Assembly (NCBI GenBank): GCA_903912435.1 | Contig: CAIWHI010000236.1 | Location: 1-5,693 of the forward strand | Origin: an uncultured Bacteroidota bacterium | Lineage (GTDB): Bacteria; Bacteroidota; Bacteroidia; Chitinophagales; Chitinophagaceae | Reading direction: 5' to 3' | Length of the DNA stretch: 5,693 bases | Shown here: positions 5,691 through 5,693 of the stretch, piece after piece | Numbering within the stretch: the first letter of the stretch is position 1 | How the letters are laid out: every line of letters begins with the position of its first letter | Position numbers and translations under genes: made by a program | Notes under the pieces: generated by a model | Seen by the model: only the letters and a program-made list of their open reading frames with translations | The model's database searches: none | What the model was told of the DNA's origin: nothing

Positions 5691-5693
5691 TAA

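Larger units (their letters stand above)
5462..5693. other. AT-rich non-coding stretch at the right edge
   Basis: No ORF of useful length starts here on either strand. The stretch opens with T-rich DNA (5471-5520) after the lipoprotein stop, without a clear stem that would make it an intrinsic terminator. It also contains a perfect 7-bp hairpin, TAATTCC 5598-5604 with GGAATTA 5609-5615 around a GAAT loop, with no T-tract on either side. The 18-bp direct repeats and promoter-like site are listed separately. Confidence 0.6.

Overview
The window looks chromosomal and comes from a member of the Bacteroidota, possibly Chitinophagales or a near relative. The evidence is a moderately AT-rich sequence, genes mostly without Shine-Dalgarno sites, candidate promoters of the TTTG / TAnnTTTG type, and protein variants typical of the phylum. 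These are an IF-2 with a GPxxxGKI-type linker motif, a NusA ending in a short helical domain, and a divergent DUF62 protein of the kind Bacteroidota carry. The lineage below phylum is inferred from how the proteins read, not from a search.

Layout: (1) 1-165 is the 3' end of nusA. (2) 166-312 is a gap with a possible internal promoter and two purine-rich ribosome-binding-like tracts. (3) 313-3819 is infB, encoding an unusually long IF-2 (1168 aa) whose core is intact and whose linker is large, repetitive and low in complexity. (4) A strong intrinsic terminator at 3847-3884 closes the nusA-infB unit. (5) 3885-4082 is a spacer with a C/G-rich hairpin and a run of eight G just upstream of the next gene. 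(6) 4083-4883 encodes a DUF62 / SAM hydroxide adenosyltransferase-family protein that lacks two of the three catalytic residues known from characterised members. (7) 4884-4966 is a short gap with palindromes and a promoter-like site. (8) 4967-5461 encodes a small helical lipoprotein. (9) 5462-5693 is AT-rich and non-coding, with an 18-bp near-perfect direct repeat, a small hairpin and a possible rightward promoter.

nusA and infB form the conserved transcription/translation unit: NusA modulates elongation, pausing and termination by RNA polymerase, and IF-2 delivers initiator tRNA to the ribosome. The two genes after the terminator look like separate transcription units, and I see no functional link between them and nusA-infB. 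I found no mobile element, CRISPR array, tRNA or rRNA. No convincing new multi-gene system is present. The most interesting points are the altered DUF62 active site, the G8 tract in its putative promoter, and the repeat architecture of the IF-2 linker.
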